From NCBI GenBank assembly GCA_964485905.1, contig CAZAJY010000006.1, positions 1 to 40,289 of the forward strand: DNA of 40,289 bases, written 5' to 3'. The notes beneath the pieces were generated by a model, which did no database searches, had not been told where the DNA came from, and worked only from the letters and a program-made list of their open reading frames with translations. Source of the stretch: CAIJXO01 sp964485905 (lineage in GTDB: Bacteria; Patescibacteriota; Minisyncoccia; Phycocordibacterales; GWA1-40-21). Shown in pieces: positions 14,348-21,056 of this stretch (position 1 is its first letter; the number at the start of each line of letters is the position of its first letter). The position numbers were made by a program, and so were the translations under genes.

Positions 14348-16684
14348 ATGAGCAAAAAAAATAAATCAAGATCTCCCCTACCCAATAATCCTTTAAAAAA
14401 CTTAAAAAAAGAAACCAGGCATAGTATTCTCGCTGTTACCTTTTTTGTTCTTGCTATCCTAACAATTCTAGCATCACTTGATCTATCGGGAATAGTGGGC
14501 GAAAAACTCTTTTCGGCTTTATCTTGGCTATCAGGAATCGGCTATTTTCTTTTACCAGTAATTTTTATTATGTTAGCAATCTCTTTTTTAAGACAAGAGG
14601 AAAGAGAGTTTAATGGTTTGAAAACAACTGGAGCCCTTTTATTTTTAATTTCTGGTCTAGGAATTATAAGTACTTTATCAAAAATCTTAGAGTGGACTCG
14701 TGATGGTGGTCATATCGGTAAAGCCGTTTCTTCAGTTTTTTTATGGCTCTTCGGTTCCACCGCCACTCTCATTATTCTTTCGGCCCTGATCATTATCTCT
14801 TGTCTAATTTTATTTGAAGCAGAATTAACTATTGACACCTTGTGCTTCTGGCGAAGATTTAGAAAAGAAAAAGAAGAGGATGAGGAGGACGAAGAAGAAG
14901 TAGAAGTAGAGATAACAAAACCTGAAAAAATTGAGACTAAGAAAGAAGAGGGCACAACCGCCCCTAGTCCCTCCTTAACTAATGAGGGGAAGAGAACCGA
15001 GGAGAAAGGGGAAGAAAAGAAAAAATCTTCAGAAGATGCGATGGATATTGCAATGCGAAATAATCCGGGAGCAAAAGAATATGTCCCTCCCCCACTTTCT
15101 ATGTTAGAGAATGATAGCGGTAAACCAGGAACGGGTGATATTAAGGCAAATGCAAATATTATAAAAAGAACTTTGCAAAAATTTGGAATTGATGTAGAAA
15201 TGGATGAAGTGACTATCGGACCTTCAGTGACTCGTTATGCGATTAAACCAGCGGAAGGTGTAAAACTTTCCCGAATAATAACTCTGCAAGATAATCTCGC
15301 TTATGCCCTAGCTGCTCATCCAATCCGAATTGAAGCACCAATTCCCGGTAAATCTCTTGTTGGTATTGAAATTCCAAACACCACAAAAACATTAGTGGGT
15401 TTAGCATCTCTATTAGCTTCAGACAAATTTACTGAGTCTGAAAAACCTCTTCTCATTTCGCTTGGGAAAGGAATTTCTGGTGATGCCCACTTTGCTAATT
15501 TAGGAAAAATGCCTCACGTTTTAATCGCTGGAGCTACTGGTTCAGGAAAATCAGTCACTATTCATTCAGTTATTACTTCCCTACTTTATCGTAACTCTCC
15601 AGAATTACTGAAATTTATTATGATTGATCCGAAACGGGTGGAATTGACTTTATATAATAAAATTCCACATCTACTTACCCCAGTTATCACTGAGGCAAAG
15701 AAAACTATTCTATCTTTAAAATGGGCAGCAAAAGAGATGGATCGTCGCTATGATATTTTGGAAGAACATGCTTGTAAAGATATTGATTCTTATCATAAAA
15801 ATATTCTGGCTCCTGCTTTAGAAAAAGTTAAGGAAGCAAAGAAAAGGGATCGCGACACTAGCAAAATAGAGTTGCCGGAAACAATGCCGTTTATTGTAAT
15901 TGTCATTGATGAATTAGCCGATATTATGATGACTTATCCGAGAGAAATGGAGAGCGCAATTGTTCGTTTGGCCCAAATGAGCCGAGCCGTCGGTATTCAC
16001 TTGATACTTTCTACCCAAAGACCGTCTGTTAATGTTATTACTGGTTTAATCAAAGCAAACATCCCAGCTAGAATTGCCCTGCAGGTTGTGTCACAAATAG
16101 ATTCTAGAACGATTTTAGACAGCCCAGGGGCAGAAAAATTACTTGGTTCTGGTGATATGCTTTACCTCGGTGGTGAGATGTCTAAACCAATTCGACTACA
16201 AAGCTCCTTTATTTCTGAAAATGAAGTTAAAAAAGTAGTTAAATATTTGTCAGAGGCTTATCGGGATGAAGTACCTGGAGCTGAAATTAATTTTACAGAA
16301 ACAGCAACTGACAGAAATGTGTTGTTTGAAGGCGGTATTAATGATGATTTGGGCGATGAAGATGAGCTCTATGAAACGGCGAAAGACGAAGTAATAAAAG
16401 CTGGTAAGGCTTCTACTTCTTATATTCAAAGAAAATTAAGTGTTGGTTATGCACGAGCTGCCCGCTTAATTGATATGCTAGAGGAACGGGGCGTAATCGG
16501 TCCTGGTTCAGGTGCTAAACCAAGAGAGATACTTATGGGTGGTGGAGAAAATAAAGAAATAGATAATACTAAAGAATTAGAAAGCACCGCTGATGAATTA
16601 ATTAATGAAGAAAAAGAGGAAAAAGAAATAAAAAGACTAGATGAAAATGGATTTGAAGAACCAGAAGATCCGAAACAGTTCTAA
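14348..16684 (+). CDS. ftsK: DNA translocase FtsK/SpoIIIE
   Basis: A 778-residue septal motor that pumps chromosomal DNA during division. N-terminal residues 25-160 hold four membrane segments. A charged linker (about 165-240, Glu/Lys-rich) follows; its PSPSLTNEG part (207-215) is encoded by a palindromic repeat. The alpha/beta motor has Walker A GATGSGKS (395-402) and Walker B VIVIDELADIMM (D521, E522), with LILSTQRPSVNVITG and RIALQV after it. The C-terminal gamma winged helix (ASTSYIQRKLSVGYARAARLIDMLEERG) would read polar DNA motifs. The short linker and overall length are typical of small genomes. It is the first gene of the ftsK-recA-efp block. Confidence 0.97.
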   Translation: MSKKNKSRSPLPNNPLKNLKKETRHSILAVTFFVLAILTILASLDLSGIVGEKLFSALSWLSGIGYFLLPVIFIMLAISFLRQEEREFNGLKTTGALLFLISGLGIISTLSKILEWTRDGGHIGKAVSSVFLWLFGSTATLIILSALIIISCLILFEAELTIDTLCFWRRFRKEKEEDEEDEEEVEVEITKPEKIETKKEEGTTAPSPSLTNEGKRTEEKGEEKKKSSEDAMDIAMRNNPGAKEYVPPPLSMLENDSGKPGTGDIKANANIIKRTLQKFGIDVEMDEVTIGPSVTRYAIKPAEGVKLSRIITLQDNLAYALAAHPIRIEAPIPGKSLVGIEIPNTTKTLVGLASLLASDKFTESEKPLLISLGKGISGDAHFANLGKMPHVLIAGATGSGKSVTIHSVITSLLYRNSPELLKFIMIDPKRVELTLYNKIPHLLTPVITEAKKTILSLKWAAKEMDRRYDILEEHACKDIDSYHKNILAPALEKVKEAKKRDRDTSKIELPETMPFIVIVIDELADIMMTYPREMESAIVRLAQMSRAVGIHLILSTQRPSVNVITGLIKANIPARIALQVVSQIDSRTILDSPGAEKLLGSGDMLYLGGEMSKPIRLQSSFISENEVKKVVKYLSEAYRDEVPGAEINFTETATDRNVLFEGGINDDLGDEDELYETAKDEVIKAGKASTSYIQRKLSVGYARAARLIDMLEERGVIGPGSGAKPREILMGGGENKEIDNTKELESTADELINEEKEEKEIKRLDENGFEEPEDPKQF
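14968..14990. repeat. Palindromic repeat, family B, in frame in the FtsK linker
   Basis: CCCTCCTTAACTAATGAGGG with a flanking GG pair: an inverted repeat with one mismatch, almost identical to the element at 20199-20220. It is read in frame as SPSLTNEG in the variable FtsK linker. Confidence 0.75.
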
Positions 16685-16714
16685 AACATAAAGCGTAAAA
16701 CATAAAACTTAGAA

Positions 16715-17065
16715 ATGAGTCGACAAAAAACAAAATTTTACTTAAAGACGTTAATAATCATATTATTTTTAATTGCACTTTTCAGCTATGGGGTCTTTGA
16801 AATTTGGAATTATGCAACTGGACCTAAAATAATTATATCTTCTCCTATTAATGGATCGTCTGTTTCCGAGTCCTTAATTATTATTAAGGGTCAAACAAAA
16901 AATGTAACAGAAATAACACTAAATAATCGAGCGATTGTTATTGACGAGGCGGGTTATTTTGCCGAAAAAATTTTATTGTCTTACGGCTATAATGTGCTAG
17001 AATTAAAGGCACAAGACCGTTTTGGCAAAAAGACAGAACAGAAATTACAAGTAGTTTATAAGTAG
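16715..17065 (+). CDS. Small membrane-anchored Ig-like protein
   Basis: A 116-residue protein of unknown function. Residues 10-33 form a single membrane segment (TLIIILFLIALFSYGVFEIW), with a basic N terminus inside. The rest, starting PKIIISSPINGSSVSES and ending VLELKAQDRFGKKTEQKLQVVYK, has the strand pattern of a bacterial Ig-like/glucodextranase-B-like domain facing outward. It lies 30 bp after ftsK and 41 bp before recA. A cell-surface role is inferred; nothing links it to DNA repair. Confidence 0.75.
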   Translation: MSRQKTKFYLKTLIIILFLIALFSYGVFEIWNYATGPKIIISSPINGSSVSESLIIIKGQTKNVTEITLNNRAIVIDEAGYFAEKILLSYGYNVLELKAQDRFGKKTEQKLQVVYK

Positions 17066-17076
17066 TTTAATCCTAA

Positions 17077-17094
17077 ATCAAATTAGAATTTGAT
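17077..17094. promoter_or_regulatory. Palindrome in front of recA
   Basis: A perfect inverted repeat, ATCAAATT-AG-AATTTGAT, ends 12 bp before the recA start. It could be an SOS-type operator or an mRNA hairpin. It does not match the known LexA boxes of Proteobacteria or Firmicutes, so the assignment is open. Confidence 0.45.
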
Positions 17095-17106
17095 CGGACA
17101 AGTAAT

Positions 17107-18135
17107 ATGATAAAAAAAGAAAAAAAGGAGCCAAAAGTAATGGGAGCGAATATTGACTCAACTCTTGATGAAATCCGCACCAAATTCGGCGATGATTCCA
17201 TAATGAAGCTTGGTGATAAGCCAAGGGTAGATGTAAATGCTATTTCGACTGGTTCTATTGGCTTAGATGCTGCCCTCGGTGTCGGTGGACTTCCCCGTGG
17301 CCGAATTATTGAAATTTTTGGACCAGAAAGTTCTGGTAAAACAACTCTCGCCCTTCATGTAGTCGCCGAAGCTCAAAAATTAAATGGTATGTGTGCTTTT
17401 ATTGATGCTGAACATGCCATGGACCCAGAATATGCAAAAAAACTTGGTGTAAAGATTGAAGAGCTATTAATTTCTCAACCAGATAATGGTGAACAAGCAC
17501 TAGAAATTGTTGAGAGTCTAGTCCGTTCTGGTAAAATGGATGTTATTGTTATTGACTCAGTAGCCGCATTAACCCCCAAAGATGAAATTGAGGGCGATAT
17601 GGGTGCTCAACATATGGGCAAACAAGCTCGTTTAATGTCCCAAGCCCTTCGAAAATTAACAGCGATTGTCGCCAAATCAAAAACAATAGTGATTTTTATT
17701 AATCAGATTAGAATGCAAATAGGGGTGATGTTTGGTAATCCAGAAACAACACCTGGTGGTAAGGCTTTAAAATTTTATACCTCAGTAAGATTAGATATTC
17801 GTCGAATCGCACAAATTAAAAAAGGTGAGGAAATTATGGGTGGTCGGATTCGTGTTAAGGTTGTTAAAAATAAGGTCGCTGCCCCATTCAAACAAACTGA
17901 ATTTGACTTAATGTATAATGAAGGAATTTCTACTGAAGGTGAAATAATCGCTTTAGGTGAGAAAATGGAAATTATCAAAAAAGTTGGCACTTCCTATGAG
18001 TGGGCAACAACTGAAAAAGAAGAAGAGAGAAAGCTCGGACGAGGTTACGATTCTACAAGACAGTTCTTAAAAGAAAATTCAAAAATTTCAGAGAAAATCT
18101 TGAAGGAAATTCGGGCAAAATTAAAAGAAATATAA
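17107..18135 (+). CDS. recA: Recombinase RecA
   Basis: A 342-residue RecA: Walker A GPESSGKTT (72-80), the AFIDAEHAMDPEYAKKLGV segment, Walker B VIVIDSVAALTP, L1 loop GDMGAQHMGKQARLMSQALR, and L2/GNPETTPGGKALKFY. It forms the filament that drives strand exchange and would trigger SOS if a LexA exists. The core is well conserved; the C-terminal tail is short and Lys/Glu-rich. It starts at ATG 17107 with no clear Shine-Dalgarno sequence; M12 is a possible alternative start. Same strand as ftsK upstream and efp downstream. Confidence 0.98.
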   Translation: MIKKEKKEPKVMGANIDSTLDEIRTKFGDDSIMKLGDKPRVDVNAISTGSIGLDAALGVGGLPRGRIIEIFGPESSGKTTLALHVVAEAQKLNGMCAFIDAEHAMDPEYAKKLGVKIEELLISQPDNGEQALEIVESLVRSGKMDVIVIDSVAALTPKDEIEGDMGAQHMGKQARLMSQALRKLTAIVAKSKTIVIFINQIRMQIGVMFGNPETTPGGKALKFYTSVRLDIRRIAQIKKGEEIMGGRIRVKVVKNKVAAPFKQTEFDLMYNEGISTEGEIIALGEKMEIIKKVGTSYEWATTEKEEERKLGRGYDSTRQFLKENSKISEKILKEIRAKLKEI

Positions 18136-18139
18136 AAAG

Positions 18140-18292
18140 ATGAGCTTCTTTGATAAAAAAACAATTTGGCTTGCTTGTATACTAATAGGTCCAATCCTAG
18201 CCTTTTTATCTGTTTTTTATAATGCAATGATTGTACTAGCAATTATTGTTTTAATTATAGGAATAAAAGGTGTCTTGGTGGACATTATGTAA
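18140..18292 (+). CDS. 50-residue hydrophobic membrane ORF
   Basis: Read directly from the sequence: ATG 18140 to TAA 18292, starting MSFFDKKTIW, with two hydrophobic segments (about residues 9-26 and 29-46) separated by FYNA. It lies 4 bp after the recA stop, and its last codons overlap the -35 box of the efp promoter. Length, start position and hairpin topology suggest a real small membrane protein cotranscribed with recA. I do not recognise a family. Confidence 0.55.
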   Translation: MSFFDKKTIWLACILIGPILAFLSVFYNAMIVLAIIVLIIGIKGVLVDIM

Positions 18293-18307
18293 ATTTTTAG
18301 CTAAGAT
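18279..18307 (+). promoter_or_regulatory. efp promoter (leaderless)
   Basis: -35 TGGACA (18279-18284), a 17-bp spacer and -10 TAAGAT (18302-18307). The -10 box ends 6 bp before the efp ATG, so transcription should start at or next to the start codon. Confidence 0.65.
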
Positions 18308-18313
18308 ACCCCC

Positions 18314-18895
18314 ATGCTAGAATACAGTGAAATCGTAGAGAGAAAATATATTATCTTTAATAATGAGCCCTATGAGGTCTTGTCTTCTCATGTCTTTCGC
18401 AAACAACAAAGAAAACCGGTTAATGCCACTAAATTGCGCAATTTAATTACCGGCAAGATTACAGAACAAAGCTTTCATCAATCGGAAAAAGTAGAGGAAG
18501 CTGATATTACCACCAGAGAAGCTAAATATTTATATACTAACCGCGGTGAATTTTGGTTTGCCGATCCGAAAGATCCAGCCCAAAGATTTAAGATTGGAGA
18601 AAGCTTGATTGGGATACAGGCCAAATTTCTCAAACCTAATTCCTTAATAGAAACCTTAATTTTTACTGATGATGAAGATGAAGAAAAAATACTTGGTGTT
18701 AAATTACCAATTAAAATAGAATTACAAGTTACTGAAGCACCCCCAGCAGTTAAGGGAGATACAGCAACTTCAGGTAATAAACAAATCACCCTAGAGACTG
18801 GCGCTGTTATTAATGCACCTCTTTTTATTAATGAAAAAGATACTGTGGTAGTTAACACACAGACTGGTGAATATGTAGAGAGGGTGAAGAAATAA
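18314..18895 (+). CDS. efp: Elongation factor P
   Basis: A 193-residue EF-P with the KOW-like N-terminal domain, the two OB domains and the family C-terminal signature (GAVINAPLFINEKDTVVVNTQTGEYVERV). EF-P relieves ribosomes stalled at proline runs. The tip of domain I, usually PGKGxA with the modified Lys or Arg, reads HVFRKQQRKPVNATKL (residues 26-41), so the canonical PGKG is absent. Positively charged residues remain at the tip, but which one reaches the P-site is unclear. It starts at ATG 18314 behind its own promoter. Its stop codon abuts the rpsR stop on the other strand with no gap. Confidence 0.95.
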   Translation: MLEYSEIVERKYIIFNNEPYEVLSSHVFRKQQRKPVNATKLRNLITGKITEQSFHQSEKVEEADITTREAKYLYTNRGEFWFADPKDPAQRFKIGESLIGIQAKFLKPNSLIETLIFTDDEDEEKILGVKLPIKIELQVTEAPPAVKGDTATSGNKQITLETGAVINAPLFINEKDTVVVNTQTGEYVERVKK

Positions 18896-19099
18896 TTATC
18901 TACTCAAGTATGGTAATAGGCCCATAAAACGAGCACGTTTAATAGCCTCGGCTAATTGACGTTGACTACGAGCCTGTACACCAGTCTTTTTACTACCCAT
19001 AATTCGAGCATGAGGATTAATAAATTTTTTCAATAAATCCACATCCTTATAATCAACATATTTAATATTATTTTGTGAAAAGAAACACTGTTTTATCAT
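18896..19099 (-). CDS. rpsR: 30S ribosomal protein S18
   Basis: A 67-residue S18 ending in the conserved QRQLAEAIKRARFMGLLPYL. The N-terminal part (VDYKDVDLLKKFINPHARI) also fits the family. It is the last gene of the rpsF-ssb-rpsR operon, an arrangement conserved across bacteria. S18 binds S6 in the platform of the small subunit. Confidence 0.96.
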   Translation of the reverse strand: MIKQCFFSQNNIKYVDYKDVDLLKKFINPHARIMGSKKTGVQARSQRQLAEAIKRARFMGLLPYLSR

Positions 19100-19112
19100 A
19101 ATTTTATTTTAT

Positions 19113-19577
19113 TTAGAATGGAATATCTTCCGGATTAATTTCTTCAGTTGGATATTCAATTGTATCTATTTTTTCGGCTTTGGCTGAAGCACTAGCTGGT
19201 CCACCTTCAGTCTGACTTGGGGTGTAAGTTCCACCACCTTGTCCAGCGCTATTTGGACCAAATTGAAAGTTCTCTACAATAATTTCGGTGCGATATTTTT
19301 TAGTATTGGTTGCTTTATCATCCCAACTACGAGTCTGCAATCGGCCTTCGACAAAGATTCCCCGACCCTTCTTCAAATATTGTTCAATTAATTCAGCTTG
19401 TTTACCGAAAGCGACAGCATTATGAAATTCCGTTGTCTCTTTCTTATTACCATCCTTATCTTTATAAGTTCGATTGGTGGCAATAGCAAAGTTTGTTACT
19501 TTAATTCCTGATGGCAGAGCTTTAATCTCTGGATCACGAGTCAAATTTCCGTAAAGAAAAGCTTTATTTAAATACAT
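19113..19577 (-). CDS. ssb: Single-stranded DNA-binding protein
   Basis: About 154 residues from ATG 19577 (MYLNKAFLYGNLTRDPEI). The frame is open up to a GTG at 19616, but the ATG gives the canonical SSB start. Seen: an OB fold with FAIATNRTYKDKDG, TEFHNAVAFGKQAELIEQYLKKGRGIFVEGRLQTRSW, then a Gly/Ser/Thr-rich tail and the acidic tip PEDIPF that recruits partner proteins. It lies between rpsF and rpsR. Confidence 0.96.
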   Translation of the reverse strand: MYLNKAFLYGNLTRDPEIKALPSGIKVTNFAIATNRTYKDKDGNKKETTEFHNAVAFGKQAELIEQYLKKGRGIFVEGRLQTRSWDDKATNTKKYRTEIIVENFQFGPNSAGQGGGTYTPSQTEGGPASASAKAEKIDTIEYPTEEINPEDIPF

Positions 19578-19640
19578 TATATTTATGATGAGGAATTCTA
19601 TTTTTTCTCTCCCCACCGATTACTACTAATAATTAATAAA

Positions 19641-20138
19641 TTATTCAGCCACTAATTCTTCAATACTTTTATCAATGTCCTCCAAATCTTTGGCTGAAGT
19701 GGCTTTAGTCTCTTCAGTCTTAACTGATTTTTTAACTTTTGACATTTCCTTATCCCCTGTCCTGATCGTTAATTTCGGCACATACAAAGTGTTCTCTCTT
19801 ACGGTCTTAATGAGCAAATAACGAAGAACATGTGGATTAGCATCCACGGCCTTCTTTATTTCTGGCATTAACTCTGACTTAGTCTCGAACTTGATCCAGC
19901 CAAAATAGGCCGTATTGAATTTCTTCTTAGCGTCCGCGACAGACTTAGTCATTGAGTAAGCGAGGTTAATAAGCTTTGGTTCGCCTTCACTAACCAGCGA
20001 TCCTCCATCCTTCAGAACAATTGCCTTTAAGGTTTCAACCTCTTTGGGCAAGTTTTCCTCCGCGACGGTGGAAACTATATGGTAGCCAAGTTCGTAAACC
20101 TGACCCCCACCCTCTTCTAATTTTTCGACTTTTTCCAT
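19641..20138 (-). CDS. rpsF: 30S ribosomal protein S6
   Basis: 165 residues from ATG 20138 (MEKVEKLEEGG). The upstream in-frame TTG at 20174 is rejected because the -10 box lies between the two. The S6 ferredoxin-like core is seen in YELGYHIVST, KLINLAYSMTK, AYFGWIKFE and HVLRYLLIKTV. The C-terminal extension after about residue 120 is charged and Ser/Lys/Glu-rich, longer than in E. coli before processing. It is the first gene of the S6-SSB-S18 operon. Confidence 0.93.
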   Translation of the reverse strand: MEKVEKLEEGGGQVYELGYHIVSTVAEENLPKEVETLKAIVLKDGGSLVSEGEPKLINLAYSMTKSVADAKKKFNTAYFGWIKFETKSELMPEIKKAVDANPHVLRYLLIKTVRENTLYVPKLTIRTGDKEMSKVKKSVKTEETKATSAKDLEDIDKSIEELVAE

Positions 20139-20145
20139 AAAGGCA

Positions 20146-20174
20146 AGAGTAGCATAAAAATATCCCAAACACAA
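20146..20174 (-). promoter_or_regulatory. rpsF promoter (leaderless)
   Basis: On the minus strand, -35 TTGTGT (20169-20174), a 17-bp spacer and -10 TACTCT (20146-20151) preceded by TGC, an extended -10. The -10 box ends 7 bp before the rpsF ATG. Confidence 0.55.
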
Positions 20175-20198
20175 CCGCCCCGGTTCGCAGACTCACCA

Positions 20199-20220
20199 CC
20201 CCTCCTTAACTAAGGAGGGG
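20199..20220. repeat. Palindromic repeat, family B, forming the TatD 3' end
   Basis: A perfect inverted repeat, CCCCTCCTTA-AC-TAAGGAGGGG. On the minus strand it encodes the last residues (PPP) and the TAG stop of the tatD gene, so the repeat seems to have rewritten the gene end. With no T-tract after it, it is a weak candidate for a terminator. Confidence 0.8.
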
Positions 20221-21055
20221 GAAGCCGAAACACTCTTCTGGCGTTTTCTAGAAGTTGAAGATGGACCATTTCTGGGTCCTCACCCCGAATTTCGGCGATT
20301 TTTTTGTAAACTTCAATAACATAGGCGGGTTCATTACGCTCGCCACGATGAGGCACTGGGGCCACGTAGGGGGCATCTGTCTCAGCTTGGAGGCATTCCA
20401 ATGGCACGTTTTTGATAATCTTATCAAAGTCTCGAACATAAGTAATCAGGCCCACAAAAGAAATAGTAAAACCCAAATCAATGAATTTCTGCGCCATCTC
20501 CAACTTACCTGTAAAGAAATGAACATTCCCCCGCACCTTCCCCTCATAATCTTTCAGAATTTCATAAGTATCATCAAAAGCACTTACAAAGGTTTCACCT
20601 TCAAAGGTGAAACCTTTGTGTTTCTCCCCATCACGAATATGAAGCATTAGCGGTTTATCATACTTAATTGCAAATTCTATTTGTTTTATAAAATCTTCTT
20701 TTTGCTTTTTTTTAATCTCATCTATATTTCCTTCCAATTTATAATATTCCAAACCACATTCCCCGATGGCAACTACTTTTGGATTTTTTACTAACTCTTC
20801 ATAATCACTTTCATTAAAACCAAGTTGACCATGGTCAACTTCAGTCTTGGTCATATTATGGGTGGGGTGTTGACCGATGCAGGCCCAAACGTTTTCATTT
20901 TCTGATGCTACTTTTACTGCTTCACGAGAGGTTTCTAAATCTGCACCAATAGCAATAGTCCCCACCCCAGCCTCTTTCATCCTTTTTATAACATTGGCTC
21001 TATCTGAGCCATAGTCCTCAAAACCAAGGTGGGAATGAATATCAATATATTTCAT
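20210..21055 (-). CDS. tatD: TatD-family metal-dependent hydrolase (DNase)
   Basis: A 281-residue TIM-barrel hydrolase. Metal ligands are visible: H7 and H9 in DIHSHL, the Glu in AIGECGLEYY (E99), H139 in LMLHIRD, the HFF segment after GNV, and the Asp in AETDAPYVAP. TatD enzymes are 3'-5' exonucleases acting in DNA repair or turnover. After HIRD there is an unusual stretch, HKGFTFEGETFV (residues 146-157), encoded by a 34-bp palindrome; family members go straight from HxRDA to the next helix. The C terminus is PPP-stop from another repeat. It lies 1 bp after metG, as in many bacteria. Confidence 0.92.
   Translation of the reverse strand: MKYIDIHSHLGFEDYGSDRANVIKRMKEAGVGTIAIGADLETSREAVKVASENENVWACIGQHPTHNMTKTEVDHGQLGFNESDYEELVKNPKVVAIGECGLEYYKLEGNIDEIKKKQKEDFIKQIEFAIKYDKPLMLHIRDGEKHKGFTFEGETFVSAFDDTYEILKDYEGKVRGNVHFFTGKLEMAQKFIDLGFTISFVGLITYVRDFDKIIKNVPLECLQAETDAPYVAPVPHRGERNEPAYVIEVYKKIAEIRGEDPEMVHLQLLENARRVFRLPPP
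20586..20619. repeat. 34-bp palindrome in frame in tatD
   Basis: A perfect inverted repeat with 16-bp arms (ACAAAGGTTTCACCTT at 20586-20601; complement at 20604-20619) and a 2-nt centre. It encodes HKGFTFEGETFV in TatD without breaking the frame. Only one copy was noticed in the window. Confidence 0.85.
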
Positions 21056-21056
21056 C

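Noticed and set aside
14710..14955. Minus-strand ORF opposite ftsK (Ser-rich)
   Set aside because: It is the antisense of the Glu-rich FtsK linker and has no independent support.
19578..19616. Longer ssb start (GTG at 19616)
   Set aside because: It adds residues foreign to SSB; ATG 19577 gives the canonical start.
20139..20174. Longer rpsF start (TTG at 20174)
   Set aside because: A promoter -10 lies between it and ATG 20138, so the TTG would not be transcribed from this promoter.
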